This document shows positions 31,198-42,693 of a stretch of 47,887 nucleotides of DNA, piece by piece. Within the stretch, counting starts at the first letter, position 1, and each line of letters opens with the position of its first letter. Location of the stretch: the NCBI GenBank assembly GCA_943704495.1, contig CALSCR010002302.1:1-47887 (forward strand). Direction: 5' to 3'. The translations under genes were made by a program, and so were the position numbers. Below the pieces are notes generated by a model, which saw nothing but the letters and a program-made list of their open reading frames with translations, searched no databases and had not been told where the DNA came from. This DNA is from Pigoraptor chileana. Its lineage: Eukaryota > Opisthokonta > Filasterea.

Positions 31198-34100
31198 TTA
31201 GTCTGCGCCGAGACGCATGGCAATAGCGGCAGACCTCGGCTTGCTTCTGAAACGGCGGTCGCTCAGCTCAGAGATGTCGCGCCGTGAACGTGCCGACCAT
31301 CCCGAGTCCGAAGAGACGGGTAGTTCGAGAGACACCTGCAGGTTGTTTCGCGCGGGCGCACGTGACATGCAACGGTGAGGCACGATAATGTTGTGTATTC
31401 GCATCATTTGTGAGCGCATAAACAAACAATCTTTGAAAGCACAGAGTGCGCATATTGGTGTGTCATCGTGGCGCTTGTTCATCGGCACCAAATCCTCCAA
31501 ACCGTAACACAAGCACAAAACAAAACACAACAACAAAAAACACAAAAACACAACCACCAAAAAATATAAAAATAATGAAGACATATGACTGGGAGGGTAA
31601 AAGCACTGAAAATTACAGAAAAAAACAACCCAAAGTCCTTCAATTTGGTTCCACCACCCACCCGCGGCTGGGCTGAGAGCGCCCGCATGTACCGGTCGAG
31701 GGCGTCGATCCGCTGCTTTTCAATCGCAGTGGCCGAAGATGTGGCGGAAGAAATCGCAGCCGCCGCCGAATCAGCCGCGATTTTCGCTCGAAGCGACGAA
31801 GGGCCACCCTCCATCGCAGACGCAAGGTCGTCGTCCTGCACGGTGGCTCGTTCCTTACCCTTTGCGGACTGTGTGCGTTTGTAGCATCCCACGGAAAATG
31901 CGTGTCAAGACCACCCACAGCAGAGCAACGTCAAAGTAACAGGAAATTATGTCAAAGACGCTCCTCAGCACAATGTGTAACAAAACATACACACACAAAT
32001 ATCCTGCATACCTTTGACGGCTCCCGATTCATAATGTTCAATGTGCGAGCGCGGGCGTGGCATATTGGGCAGTGCTTCTTCTGTGCACCGAGGCACGACG
32101 TGTGGAATGCATGACCACACACGAAGATAGCGAGCGGACCGTTCCTGCGCATCATAAGACGACACGAAAAAGCTAGCCATTAGAGGCGCAACTGGTGTAA
32201 CACACACACAAACGCACACACATACACACACACGTGCGCGTATTGTTTGATGAAATTTGTCAAATCTCGCAGTGGCATGGGTTTCGTGTCGCTTGTGTGT
32301 TTGCATGATTGCACGTGAGCGTGTGTCAGTCCGACCCACAACGAATAAGTTGCACGCTGAAAACGCAACCAATGGTATTGAAATACACACCTGTCCTTGA
32401 TTCGCGAAATGCCCGACGCAGTGCAGTGCTCGCACGCCGGATGCTCGGGTGACACACCTGTAAAAGGGTTTCATGTGTGTGAAACCTCAGACATACACTG
32501 GTACATGCTAGCAACGTATTTTGTGTGCCCTTTTGTAATCTGCCTTTGACTCCACACATTCGATACTACACAATAACACCACATGGTCCAGAACTCGATA
32601 GTGCGAGTGCGGGAGAGAGAGAGAGTGAAAGAACCAAGAGACCAGTGAGAAACCCGAGACAAACCTTTTGCCTTCGACGCGCGGAGGTTGACGACTGCCG
32701 CAAATCGGTCGTGAGTGACGATGCGGTTGGTTGTCGAAAGCAGCGTCTCTTCATACCGAATTGTATCAAGCATCCCCGCGACAATATCCCTACACATACC
32801 ACCACCAGCAGCATCACGTGACCGCTGTAAGAACGAGAAGAGACAGACTAACATTCCCAAAACAATTCGACCACAACACGAAGCCTGGTACCTCACTCAT
32901 CAAAGGAATTAATACCACTGAGACTATACATAATGCACATCGTGTGTGTGTGTGTGTGTGTTTGTGTGTGTATGTGTATGAATCTACCACGACACTCACC
33001 TAACATCGCCCAGAGTGTGCATGCCGTAGCCCGTCTCGTCAGCCAGCACGCGCTGCAGAATTGTCTTGAGGCTCACGTGACCCGTCATGCCGTTCAGGAT
33101 GGTCCGTGTCATTGCCGAGAGATCTCCGAGAACTGATTCACACGCTATATTCGGAAGAAATGTTTTCAAAATATGACACACAACATACATTCCATGTGGT
33201 GGGGTCAGACAGGCCGGGGAGTGCAAGTGCAAAGGCAACGATTCGCCGTCTCTTTTCTCTCGAATATGACACCAACACACCACACAACAGGAGACACACA
33301 CCCAGGGCATCATTAAGCGCATACACAATGATACAAAGCAAATAACAACCAGAAAACAACAATGAAAAAGCGACCGACTGGAGCCCACCTCCTGTCCCCA
33401 TCCGCGCCTCGCGCAGTATCTCGACAACGGCGCCGAGCAGACTGAACCACATGTCGTCCCTTTCGATCTCATCCATGTGGGGCGAGTTGCGCTTGCAGAG
33501 GCCGATTGCGGCGTCAAGGACAACAAACGGGCGCTTGCTCACCTGTGCAACAGCAGCAGCAATTCGCCAAAACGACACAACAATAAACACGCAAAAGTGC
33601 ACACACACACACACAAAAGAGGCACAGACACGTGTCAGCAACACATCAGCATCGCGCGCGGGGAGTGGGAGTGTGATTTAATAAAGAGCAAAAAAAGGGC
33701 ACAAAAACGAAAAGGAAATTCTATCAAGCGAGTCCCAACCCCCACTTTTGACATGCCAGTCTCGTCCTCCCCGTCCTGATCCCTGGCGTGGAAGACATAC
33801 TCGCGCAGGACGGCGGTGAGCGCATCCAGCATGAGGGCAAACGCACTTGCGATGTCGCCCATGCGCTCCAAAATCCACGCCTGCGCATCTGTGACGCTGT
33901 GCGCCTTGCAGGTGTCGAGGCATGCCTCCAGTCGGTAGCCCTCGTGATCCCTTTGTGTGGTGGCGTTGTGCACGGACGACCATCACAATCTATTAGTCTC
34001 TTTGTTTGTTTTCTCATAATTCAAAAGAAACCAAACAATCGGATCACGCTTCACACAGCTCGCTCACTTTCCCAAACACAACGCCAATGAACGAACAGCA

Positions 34101-37100
34101 ATGACCAACGTCAAAGTATTTCATGGCTCCATTCTCTCACCTGAGGTAGACGTAGACCTGGTGCGGCGCCAAAGCACACATTAGTGCAATGTATTCCTCG
34201 TGGAAAGATTCTGCCGACGGTGGAACCAGCTGCCGCGGGCCACGAGACAGTTGCCGCGGCTCAAAGATGCCCCGCAGAAACTCAAAGCTGTGGATTTTAG
34301 AAAACGGCAAATGGGCAGCGTCCTTCAGTCGGCATTCAGGGCAAACAAACACACAAAAATATAAACAGGCGATGGAGCGGCACGAGCCGCCAAGGAATCA
34401 CAATTGGAAGCAGACGCCAAGACGCGTTGGCCTTGTGGTCGGCCAATGGTGCAGATACACAGTGCCAACAAGACAAGAGCACCCCCCAGCACACACACAC
34501 ACACACACACGCACACACCACGCAAAATACATACTTAGTCTGGCGGAGCAGATTTTAATATACACACAGAAAAAAGAGACAACATTCCTGCCCACCGAAG
34601 TCGAGCCGATTCTCCAGCTCCCGCGAGGCCCTCATTGATTGCCGCGGGGATGTCATCTGCAAAATCGACAACAAACAACCTCGCCGCAGCCCTCGCGTCT
34701 ATCGCAGCAAGATCTCGCACGGACGCACGCACAATCTCCCGGATGTCAGCACGGTCGCGGTCAGAGTATGCATTCATGTCCGTCGCCACGCGGTGCGCGT
34801 ACGCAAACGATCGCGAGCAGCGCGCAGAGTCCCGGATGTAACAGCTTAAAATTCGCGCGTGCTGTCCGCGCCGCGCATACACGAGCTCAACCACCTGAAA
34901 GAAACCCGCGGCTTCGGCAGTGAGCAACAGCCGCTCTTCATCCATGTGTCGTAATGCGCCGGCGTGATACAGTTCAAGCACGGCTTCCTGCCGCTCAGAG
35001 TGCGTCACCCCAACGGGGTGTGCCGACGGCGTGCCGGAGTTGAGCGGCTCTGAGGGGAGCCCCACGGCACTTGCAGCCGAATTGGGTAAATTATCGCGTT
35101 TTGCGGTGAATCGTCTGTCGTTTGGCAACATTAACACCTCGAGCATTGACTCGAAAACATCGCGGCCAACGCGCACGTGCTCAGAGTGGCGGCTGAGGTG
35201 TCGCGCAAGGAAGACAAAGAACGCCGACTCAATGTCGAGGGATCGCGCCTTTACAGACCCGGGCGCGGCGGAGCCCAAGCGGGATGACAATTCCCCGGCA
35301 CTTGCGTGACCGTAATCAGAACGGACAACGTCGAGGAGAATGTCCACGATGAGCTGCCTGTCTGGAAGCGCAGAGACGACAACAGTCGCGTCGTTGTCGG
35401 GGGGGACGTCGGGAAGGGCGGATGCCGACACGGCCATGCGTCCAGGCTGCCGGACTCGCTCTGTGCGCGGGGACGCCTCTGACGCCTTGCTCCGGCTGCC
35501 TCCGCGGGGTGGCGAGCTCTCAGCTGGCGAGGCTGGCTCAATTAGGCGACCCAGGCTGCGCGTGCGCTTCATTGGGTAATCAAGGAGAGGGTCTTCAAAC
35601 GCAAGGCTCAAAACGTTCAGAAATTCGCGCGCGTCAAATTCGAGAAGAATGCGGAGATGCGGATACGATGGGCCCTTCTCGCGGCTCCCACCCCGGATGC
35701 CACTTTCGCCTGCCTTCGTTTTTATCTTTGCCGTGTATCCCAGCGCAGTGTCGTACCGCGCAAGGAGGAATCCGTACACATCCGCCTTGACAGACTCGGC
35801 ACTCTCGGGGGGTATTGCACCCCCGGGGTAGGCGCGCCCAGTCAGGCATAGACTGATGTACAACAGCAGTTTGTACCCAACGCTCGCGTCAGACGCATCG
35901 TCACGCGACATGCGCCGGTCACCCCCCGACGACTCCAAATCAATTTGTCTTGGTGTCTGGTCATTGGAAACAACAGTCTGGATGTTTGAATTCACCACCG
36001 CACCATCCACAGCCCTGCGCGATACCTGGGCGACAACCATTCCAAGCAAGTGCCCGAGTGGCGTCACATAGTCCCGCATCGCCCTGTTGTGCACGTATAT
36101 AAACGCGCTGTGCAGGTTGTGGCGGATGGAGAGCGTCACGGCATCGTGGAGATCAAGCCCCGCGGGGTCCAGATGCAGTATGCACTGCTCCACCCGCGAA
36201 AGCCATCCACGCGAGCTATAGTATGCCACAAGATCCTTCATTATGACGGGCGTCAGCCGTTGGACGCGGTCCGCAAGTATGTGCGGCTCGAGGGTCTCCA
36301 GGAAGGCGCCCATGGCAACCGGCTCGGCTCCGAACCGCTCGTAAATGTCACCGAAAAGCACCTCCATCATGTCGAGCACGAGACAGTAGTCAAGACACAC
36401 GGCAGCAAGGCTCGCATAGAACGTGGTGTTTCCGTGCGCGCCACCCCTGTCGTCTCGTTTGGGAGCTGCTTCTGCGACTGCAGTGTGTGCGGCAATGGAT
36501 ATGTCGACATATGCAACGAGCAGGTCGGTGATCTGTCTCCCGACAATCCTCCGTCGCGCGCCAGCGTCCGAAGGGAGACCAATGACGGCACGTGCGCGTC
36601 CGTCGTACATCGCAAGCGCAAGGGAGAGCGCCTCAAGAAAGAGGCCCTCGGAGACAAGGCTACTGATGCGCTCCTGCCACGACGCCACGGTGGCCACGTG
36701 ACAGGATGATATGCCGAGAAGCATGACGCGCCCCTTGAACGACGACACCGCAGACCGGTAAATGCGCTCGATCTTCCCTCGTGCGCCACCAATGTGCACC
36801 GGACGGTATGCCAGGCCGATGTCCGCGACGTCTGAGCGGTCCAGTTGCTCGGCAGAGTGCGGGTCGACAAGCACAATGCTCTCAAACTGGTCGAGGAGAG
36901 CCACGGCGTACGGACCGAGCCACTCTGCAGCCATGATGCTGCCTGACGTGCAGTCGAACGAGGCGCGGTGTGCAAATTCAAAGCGGGAGGCAGACTCTGC
37001 GTCGGATCCAACGTCGCAGGACACCTGTGCGCGGATGCGAGAGACATCGCCGGGTGAGGGGATGGCGGGGTCTGCGTGCACAATTCCAGCGCAATATGTA

Positions 37101-38227
37101 GAAATAAAACACAGATATGTGGCTTATTTCTAATACTTTCTGCGGACTAGTGACAGCAACATACATATGCAAAGATTCACAGGGACCCGACGCACCTGCA
37201 GAAGCCTCAGCTTGGCCGACCACGAGTAAGCAAGCAACACCCTTCCAAGGGTCGTCCTGTCGTCACTGCCGTCACTCTTGTGCGGTGACGGCACAGACGC
37301 TAATGATGTCGCATCCGTGTTCATCGCAACACCCCAGGATACGCACGGAACGACAGCGGTCACGTGCCCACCGGTCGACGGAGGACTTGCGTCAAACACA
37401 TCCCCGGCGATGCGGGCAATCGTGTGCACTATCTCTATTTTCGGCTGCATGCGCACAATGAGAATCTTATCCGCCATTGCAAAGGCAAACATGCACGCAG
37501 AGAACATGGCAGAGGGAACGGGGGCGGGCGAATGATGCGCGGGTGGGCCGCCCTGCGTGGACAGCGAGGGGAGGCGGGGGACGAGCGCCGACATGGCGAC
37601 GACGGGCGCCTTGTGGCCGTTGAGCAGCAGCCGCGAATCGCACATCGCGACACCAACAAGCTTTCTGAAAGTGTGGATGAACACAGACCCGCGCGCATCC
37701 GACGCCACAATGACCTGCCCGTGCAAATCGCCAAACTCAACTGCGGTAATTGGACCCGCGTTCTCGTGTGCATCCCGCACGACCTTTGCGAGCCGCCCCG
37801 ACGACAAATCCCACAGCGCCACAGCTCCTGTCTCGTATCCCGCAGCGAGGAATTCGCCCGTTGTTGCAAGGAGAGCGATTGCAGTGACGGCGCCGTTTTC
37901 GACTCCAAAGGCGGCGTTTCCTAACGTCCCGCGCAACGCTTGATTAAAGTCAAACAACAGAATGGATCCGCGACTCGTTCCCACCGCAATCACGTGCCCA
38001 AGCGCGGCTGCCGTTGCAGTACCGACATCCTCACGCACGGACGGGCTTTCGAGGTGGGCCGACACTTTCTTTAGTCGCACTCGCTTGAAGAGGCGGCCGT
38101 GTGCGCATCTTGCGGGGCCAGATAGCGCCACCACCGCTGGCAAACCGGCATGCGCTGGTTGCATCGGTGAGAGTGGCGGTGAAGGGGAAGCACCACTCAC
38201 CGACGGTGTAGACGTTGAAGCGAGCAT
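31198..38227 (-). CDS. VPS8: VPS8, CORVET tethering complex subunit with C-terminal RING
   Basis: Exons 38227-37196, 37024-34596, 34287-34141, 33950-33746, 33542-33389, 33144-33000, 32789-32665, 32457-32391, 32144-32012, 31868-31662 and 31335-31198 give 1593 residues; animal VPS8 is about 1430. The N-terminal beta-propeller shows VIAVGTSRGSILLFDFNQAL, LAAGYETGAVALWDLSSG and VIVASDARGSVFIHTFRKL. The alpha-solenoid includes CILHLDPAGLDLHDAVTL and FIYVHNRAMRDYVTPLGHLL, the latter highly characteristic of VPS8. The C-terminal RING-H2 (about residues 1420-1470) has C-x2-C in PACEHC, then FVCGHAFHTSCL and HCPICHAR; Ala/Ser-rich sequence follows. CORVET tethers early endosomes through Rab5. Start: the first in-frame ATG (38227), although the frame stays open upstream to about 38,300, so an extra 5' exon is possible. 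Introns are concentrated at the 3' end, eight of ten within the last 1.2 kb of coding sequence. The joint at 37196/37024 was chosen to preserve frame. Confidence 0.95.
32197..32236 (+). repeat. CA-rich microsatellite in intron 8 of VPS8
   Basis: CA units with a few interruptions in the 246-base intron 32145-32390. Related short runs lie in other VPS8 introns near 32,942-32,968 (TG), 33,598-33,614 (CA) and 34,492-34,512 (CA). Confidence 0.8.
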
Positions 38228-38333
38228 CTCATCCACCACCGTGAAATCCCCTCGGACGGGCTGCGATATCTGCGGTCGGCCAGGCGGCAACCCTTTTGGC
38301 GGGTCACACTTTCATCTGAAAAGTGCGCATACA

Positions 38334-38340
38334 GTGTGTG

Positions 38341-38372
<32 letters not shown>
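38334..38372 (+). repeat. (TG)n between VPS8 and TANGO6
   Basis: About 19 TG units with one TTTG interruption, about 105 bases upstream of the VPS8 start. Confidence 0.9.
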
Positions 38373-38589
38373 CTTTGTGGTTTGGTTATCGATTCGATGT
38401 CATTTGTCGTAATGTAGTGCCCGTATCGACGATTACAAACACACGACAGCACATACAAAGTTGTCAATGCCACCAATTAGCTTAGTTTTGTTTTGTATTG
38501 ACACCGGATGACGGATGCTGAATCTTGAACCGATGTACGCACAAACAATCTGAATTCGGTCGGTCTGTGAACAAACTTTTTATCGTTGA

Positions 38590-38597
38590 TCACGTGA
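38590..38597. promoter_or_regulatory. Palindromic E-box TCACGTGA upstream of TANGO6
   Basis: TCACGTGAC context, the preferred site of bHLH-Zip proteins with the His-Glu-Arg basic residues seen in the factor at 17 kb. It lies 119 bases upstream of the TANGO6 ATG used here. Functional use is inference; CACGTG also occurs inside coding sequence in this window. Confidence 0.35.
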
Positions 38598-38632
38598 CTA
38601 TGATCATGTGCCCTAAACTGCGTCTGAACCGG

Positions 38633-38685
38633 CAGCCGAAAGGGAGCCTGCATCTTGAGACAAGATGCAGGCTCCCTTTCGGCTG
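38633..38685. repeat. Perfect 25-bp inverted repeat with a 3-base loop
   Basis: Left arm 38633-38657, loop AGA (38658-38660), right arm 38661-38685. The right arm begins CAAGATGCAGGCTCCC and is the exact reverse complement of the left arm. It falls in the 5' leader of TANGO6, and the first in-frame ATG of that gene (38665) lies in the right arm. In RNA this would form an extremely stable hairpin about 30 bases before the preferred start. Confidence 0.95.
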
Positions 38686-38715
38686 TACATCGCATCGTCC
38701 TCCCAAAACACGAAA

Positions 38716-41700
38716 ATGTCGAAATCGTCAACGGTGCTCTCATTGCTGAGATCGTTTGTGGGCGAGAATGCTCTCGCAAGGGCCACATCACCGGCGGACC
38801 AAAACAAATCTACAATCCAGGATGTCCTCGGTGCTGGGCTCTCCCGGCTTGCTTCGGCATGCGATTCTCTGGAACCCGCCGTCGAAAGCATTCCCACCAA
38901 CAACTCTATTTCACTGCATGCGCGTCTTTCATTTCTGTATGATGCGAGCGGTGATGCTTCGTCGCCGTTGGATGTGCGATGGCGCTATACTCTTTCATGC
39001 GTCGCCCTTATTGAGATGCTCGTTGCATCGTTTTCTCGGGAATCTGACGGTGACGTCGACGAAGATGTTCTCTACGCTGCAGTTGGATTGGAAGACGTGA
39101 GATTATGTCGTTTTGCTGTGGAGATGATTGTGTGTCTCGGCGTGCATCCGTGCCTGTCAGCTGGAGTGGGTGTTCCGGTTGAGCAGCGGGCCAGTCGGGC
39201 TGCGTCCCTTGTTCTACGCTCGCTCGCGTCGGCTCCGGAAGACAAGAACTGCGCTGCGTCTCCCACGGATAGATATTCTCGCTTATCGAAGTGTATGAAT
39301 GCATTGGTTCCGCTGGCAACTTCGACATCGCTTCGGAAATATGTGCTTGCGGGATCCACGTCTGATGTAGTGGCGGGCTTACTGCAGCTCGTGCACGAGC
39401 CGTTGGAGAGTTATCTTGAACAGGAGGAGACACGAAGACAAACAGAGCATCCCCTGAATCAACAGCAGGCGCTTTCCGAGTCTAATCTGTCTGATCTTCC
39501 CGCGGGTGTCACTGCCGCATCACCTGCAGACTTGCGACAACAGCGACCAACATCAGTGATCGAAACTCGTACGCCATCCACGCGCAGATCGCTGTCGGTG
39601 CACGCAGAAACACAGCTTGACGCAGTGCTTGCGTCGCTTTCGCCATCCGAGTCGCTCGCAATACTGGCGCCGCTCGGTGGCACGGCAACGCGGAAGGCGC
39701 CAGAGTGGATACGGCGGGTGTCTGGGGCGCTGTCCTCGCGCACGCTCATGCGGAACGGTGGAGTCGCCGCGCTTGCGTCAATAATGCTCTCCACATCCAC
39801 TTGCAGTCCACCAGGGGCGACAAATAGGACGCAGGATGCATCGCCAGGGAACACCCGCGAGAGATCGTCAAGCAGTGGTGGTGGTGATGCAGAGGACGAC
39901 ATGGACGGCAGTGTTGACGACGAGGATGACAGGGTTGATTGGAAGGCCTTTGAGGGACTTGCCAGAGTTGTTGCGGCAATACCGAGGCAGGTGGCGTCTG
40001 TCGAGGAGTACTATGCGGCTGTGTCGGTGCAAGTTGTGGACATATTCCGCGCGTCGTCGCGTGTGCCTCGTTCGAGCAACGCATACTCACATTCGCAGTC
40101 TCTGTCAAGGGCAATGCTCTGCGTCCTCTCCCGGATGATGGCGCGGAATCCTGCGCTTGGTCGACGCTTGCTACTAGGACCCATAGTGCAACCACTTGGC
40201 ACGGTTTCGCTCCTTCTCGGGCTCTCTGCGGGCATCCCACACGCCCCTAATAATCTTGCCGAATCTCGCAAAACCGACGAAGTGGCGGTGGATGCCAACA
40301 CCCTGTCCGACATAATGCGAGCGTGCGGCGGTGTCGACGACAGTGATGACATTGTCATTGCCGAGAGCGTGCTTGGCGAATGCGTGGGTGATCTACATCG
40401 CATCGTCGCCATGTCTGATCCCAGCGCCGCGCTGGTCGACGGGTGCCTGCAGTGTGTGCCCCCGCTGTTCCGGCTGTACGCGCACTGCCGCAGGGCCCCG
40501 ACATCGCTGCGGGCGCCAGTTCACGAGATACTCGTTGCGCTGTTGCGGGTGGCCGATGTGCCCGCATCAGTATCGGCCCTACACTCTGCGCTGTTTTGTG
40601 CACCGACGGAGGGACAAGGGTTCGGTTACCAGGGTGATGATCTGCGGTACGAGTTTGCTGGGGGGCCCTCCGGAGGCGTCGTTCTCCGAAGAAAGAAAAC
40701 AGGAGATACTCTCGAGGATGGGGGGTCCGAGAGTGACGCGGAGGGCTCTGCTGTGGAGTTGGAGTGGCTGTCGGCGTGCTTCATTGAGCTTCTAGGCTCT
40801 GTTGCTAAGGAAGAACTATCATGCGAGATGTTTGTGCGCTTATTAAGCGACTATACATCGGCGTTTAATGGAACCAAGGACACTGAGACTGGACACAACT
40901 TGGAAGTGCTGCCGTCCCGAGAAATTGTTTTGCGGCTGGTCCTGATGCTGGCGGAGACCCTCGGGCCATCGCTTCTTAAGAACGCGACGCACACAATCTC
41001 CTTTGCCAATGCCATGCTTGCGTCGGCCCTTGCGTCCACGAGACGTGCGGAAGAATCTGATAGCGAATACAACAGTGGTGGCATATCGGGATTGCTGCGT
41101 CGCGAGATGATGGCCGGTGATAGCGGCGACAGCAAACACGGTACACAGACGCACCCTTTTGACGACGACCAGATGGAGACAGTGTCGGTCAGCCTCGCGC
41201 TTCTGTCTGCGCTGATTGACGACGAAACCCGTCTGAACGATGCGCAATCTGCTCAACTGCTTGCGATGCTTCCCACTCTCGATGCAATTGCCCACAACGC
41301 CCAAAGCGGTGGTGCTGGCCATGGCGCCGGCAGCAATAGCAATAGCAATAACAATGGTAGTAGGTCCGCCACGAAACTGGGGGGTTTGGCAGGGGATATC
41401 GCGAAGGAGGGCGCGACTGCCGATTCAATCGACGCTGAGGAGGGTAGATCAACTCTGTCTACCGACATTGCGTCCCTCGCGCGCGATGTGCGAGATCGAA
41501 TCGCAATTCATAAGGCCGTCGCCGCGCGCAAGAGGGCACAGTCGCAGATGAAGGCATCCTCCGAGGGACAAGACGACGCACGGTTGCAGCCTCCGGAGTC
41601 ATTTACGCAGGTGCTGTCCATGCTGCAGGACCCACTGCTTCCTGTTCGCGCGCACGCACTCATGAACCTTCGCAAGCTGCTACTTCGAGGCGACAAGGAG

Positions 41701-42339
41701 GCGACGGCAAATGCATCGACGGCTCTTGTGTTGTTTGAGAATGCCCTGGAGGACCCAGACAGCTACATGTACCTCACTGCGATCAATGGGCTGGCCGCAA
41801 TGGCCGATGTCATGCCTCGCCGCACAATCCCACACCTCGTCCGCGAATATGCCGACGCAAAGCGTCCGGCGGACACTCGTCTCCGCATCGGCGAGGCGCT
41901 TCTCATGGCTGCCGAACGTCTCGGTGATGTGTTGCCGCGTCATGCCGGCGAGCTTCTTGGCGCGTTCTTTGTTGGTGCGCGAGACTCCGATGCGCTCGTG
42001 CGCGCAAGCAGCCTGTCTAACATTGGAACGGCCGCCGGTATGCTGCAACATGCAATTCATCCGTATGTCGTTGAGGTATTGTCGTGTGCAGGGGCCGTTG
42101 CGAGACACGACAGAGACGCGGTTGTGCGTCGCGCGGCCGTCCACGTGATTCTGCTGATGGTGCGTGGGATGGGCTCGAATATCGTCCACATCGTCCCCGA
42201 TGGCATAAAGGAAATGTACCGTCTCTTGAAAGAGCTCGCATTCAGAGACCAGGATGAGATTGTGCGGTCGCATGCAAACGCTGCGCTGGCGGATCTTGAC
42301 GAAGTGTTTCGCTCGTTTTGCTTTCCTTCGCAACAGTAA
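38716..42339 (+). CDS. TANGO6: TANGO6/RTP1-like HEAT-repeat protein, intronless
   Basis: Single exon, 1207 residues from the ATG at 38716 (context AAAATG). An upstream in-frame ATG at 38665 would add 17 residues but lies inside the hairpin arm. The C-terminal 250 residues carry the RTP1 C1/C2 signature: DPLLPVRAHALMNLRKLLLR, DPDSYMYLTAINGLAAMADV, RLRIGEALLMAAERLGDVLP, VRASSLSNIGTAAGML, YVVEVLSCAGAVARHDRD and AAVHVILLMVRGMGSNI. The rest is helical-repeat sequence broken by low-complexity acidic and Ser-rich loops (about residues 375-415) and a Gly/Asn/Ser-rich loop near 870. Yeast RTP1 assists assembly and nuclear import of RNA polymerase II. Metazoan TANGO6 was found in a secretion screen. 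Absence of introns over 3.6 kb contrasts sharply with its intron-rich neighbours. Confidence 0.9.
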   Translation: MSKSSTVLSLLRSFVGENALARATSPADQNKSTIQDVLGAGLSRLASACDSLEPAVESIPTNNSISLHARLSFLYDASGDASSPLDVRWRYTLSCVALIEMLVASFSRESDGDVDEDVLYAAVGLEDVRLCRFAVEMIVCLGVHPCLSAGVGVPVEQRASRAASLVLRSLASAPEDKNCAASPTDRYSRLSKCMNALVPLATSTSLRKYVLAGSTSDVVAGLLQLVHEPLESYLEQEETRRQTEHPLNQQQALSESNLSDLPAGVTAASPADLRQQRPTSVIETRTPSTRRSLSVHAETQLDAVLASLSPSESLAILAPLGGTATRKAPEWIRRVSGALSSRTLMRNGGVAALASIMLSTSTCSPPGATNRTQDASPGNTRERSSSSGGGDAEDDMDGSVDDEDDRVDWKAFEGLARVVAAIPRQVASVEEYYAAVSVQVVDIFRASSRVPRSSNAYSHSQSLSRAMLCVLSRMMARNPALGRRLLLGPIVQPLGTVSLLLGLSAGIPHAPNNLAESRKTDEVAVDANTLSDIMRACGGVDDSDDIVIAESVLGECVGDLHRIVAMSDPSAALVDGCLQCVPPLFRLYAHCRRAPTSLRAPVHEILVALLRVADVPASVSALHSALFCAPTEGQGFGYQGDDLRYEFAGGPSGGVVLRRKKTGDTLEDGGSESDAEGSAVELEWLSACFIELLGSVAKEELSCEMFVRLLSDYTSAFNGTKDTETGHNLEVLPSREIVLRLVLMLAETLGPSLLKNATHTISFANAMLASALASTRRAEESDSEYNSGGISGLLRREMMAGDSGDSKHGTQTHPFDDDQMETVSVSLALLSALIDDETRLNDAQSAQLLAMLPTLDAIAHNAQSGGAGHGAGSNSNSNNNGSRSATKLGGLAGDIAKEGATADSIDAEEGRSTLSTDIASLARDVRDRIAIHKAVAARKRAQSQMKASSEGQDDARLQPPESFTQVLSMLQDPLLPVRAHALMNLRKLLLRGDKEATANASTALVLFENALEDPDSYMYLTAINGLAAMADVMPRRTIPHLVREYADAKRPADTRLRIGEALLMAAERLGDVLPRHAGELLGAFFVGARDSDALVRASSLSNIGTAAGMLQHAIHPYVVEVLSCAGAVARHDRDAVVRRAAVHVILLMVRGMGSNIVHIVPDGIKEMYRLLKELAFRDQDEIVRSHANAALADLDEVFRSFCFPSQQ

Positions 42340-42693
42340 TTTGTTACTCTCTGTTGTGCTTCCCTGTCCTCTCCTCAACAGTATCCGCAATGTCCCGTGC
42401 ATAATACAGAGAATGGTTTTTGGATGCTTTCAAGGGACTGTGATGATGCTTATTTGGTGCGAATGAACGGTAATGGCTGTTATGTAAGGCTAATGCTGTG
42501 GATGGCACGTGACTAAAAAATTTTGAGCCGCCGGCATTTCAGAGTCATTATCCGAAATCCACGGCCGTCATTATTGCAACACTCAGTGAAGTGCTGAGAC
42601 CACTGCTACAAAAGCACAAAGTTAACAACAGATGCATAGCCTTAATGTATTTTGTGAGTTTGTGGTTCGATGCCTAATGGCAGCTCCGCGTAA
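42340..42693. other. Interval between TANGO6 and the PAP2 gene
   Basis: 354 bases. CACGTGAC at 42506-42513 lies 188 bases upstream of the PAP2 start and is the likely promoter side. No exon seen. Confidence 0.5.

Larger units (their letters stand above)
38228..38715. promoter_or_regulatory. Divergent promoter region of VPS8 (minus) and TANGO6 (plus)
   Basis: 488 bases between likely start codons. It contains a TG tract (38334-38372), a palindromic TCACGTGA (38590-38597) and a near-perfect palindrome/hairpin (38633-38685), each listed separately. No TATA box. Confidence 0.55.

Noticed and set aside
36050-36709. 219-codon plus-strand frame
   Set aside because: Antisense to the large VPS8 exon; the minus strand has clear VPS8 homology.
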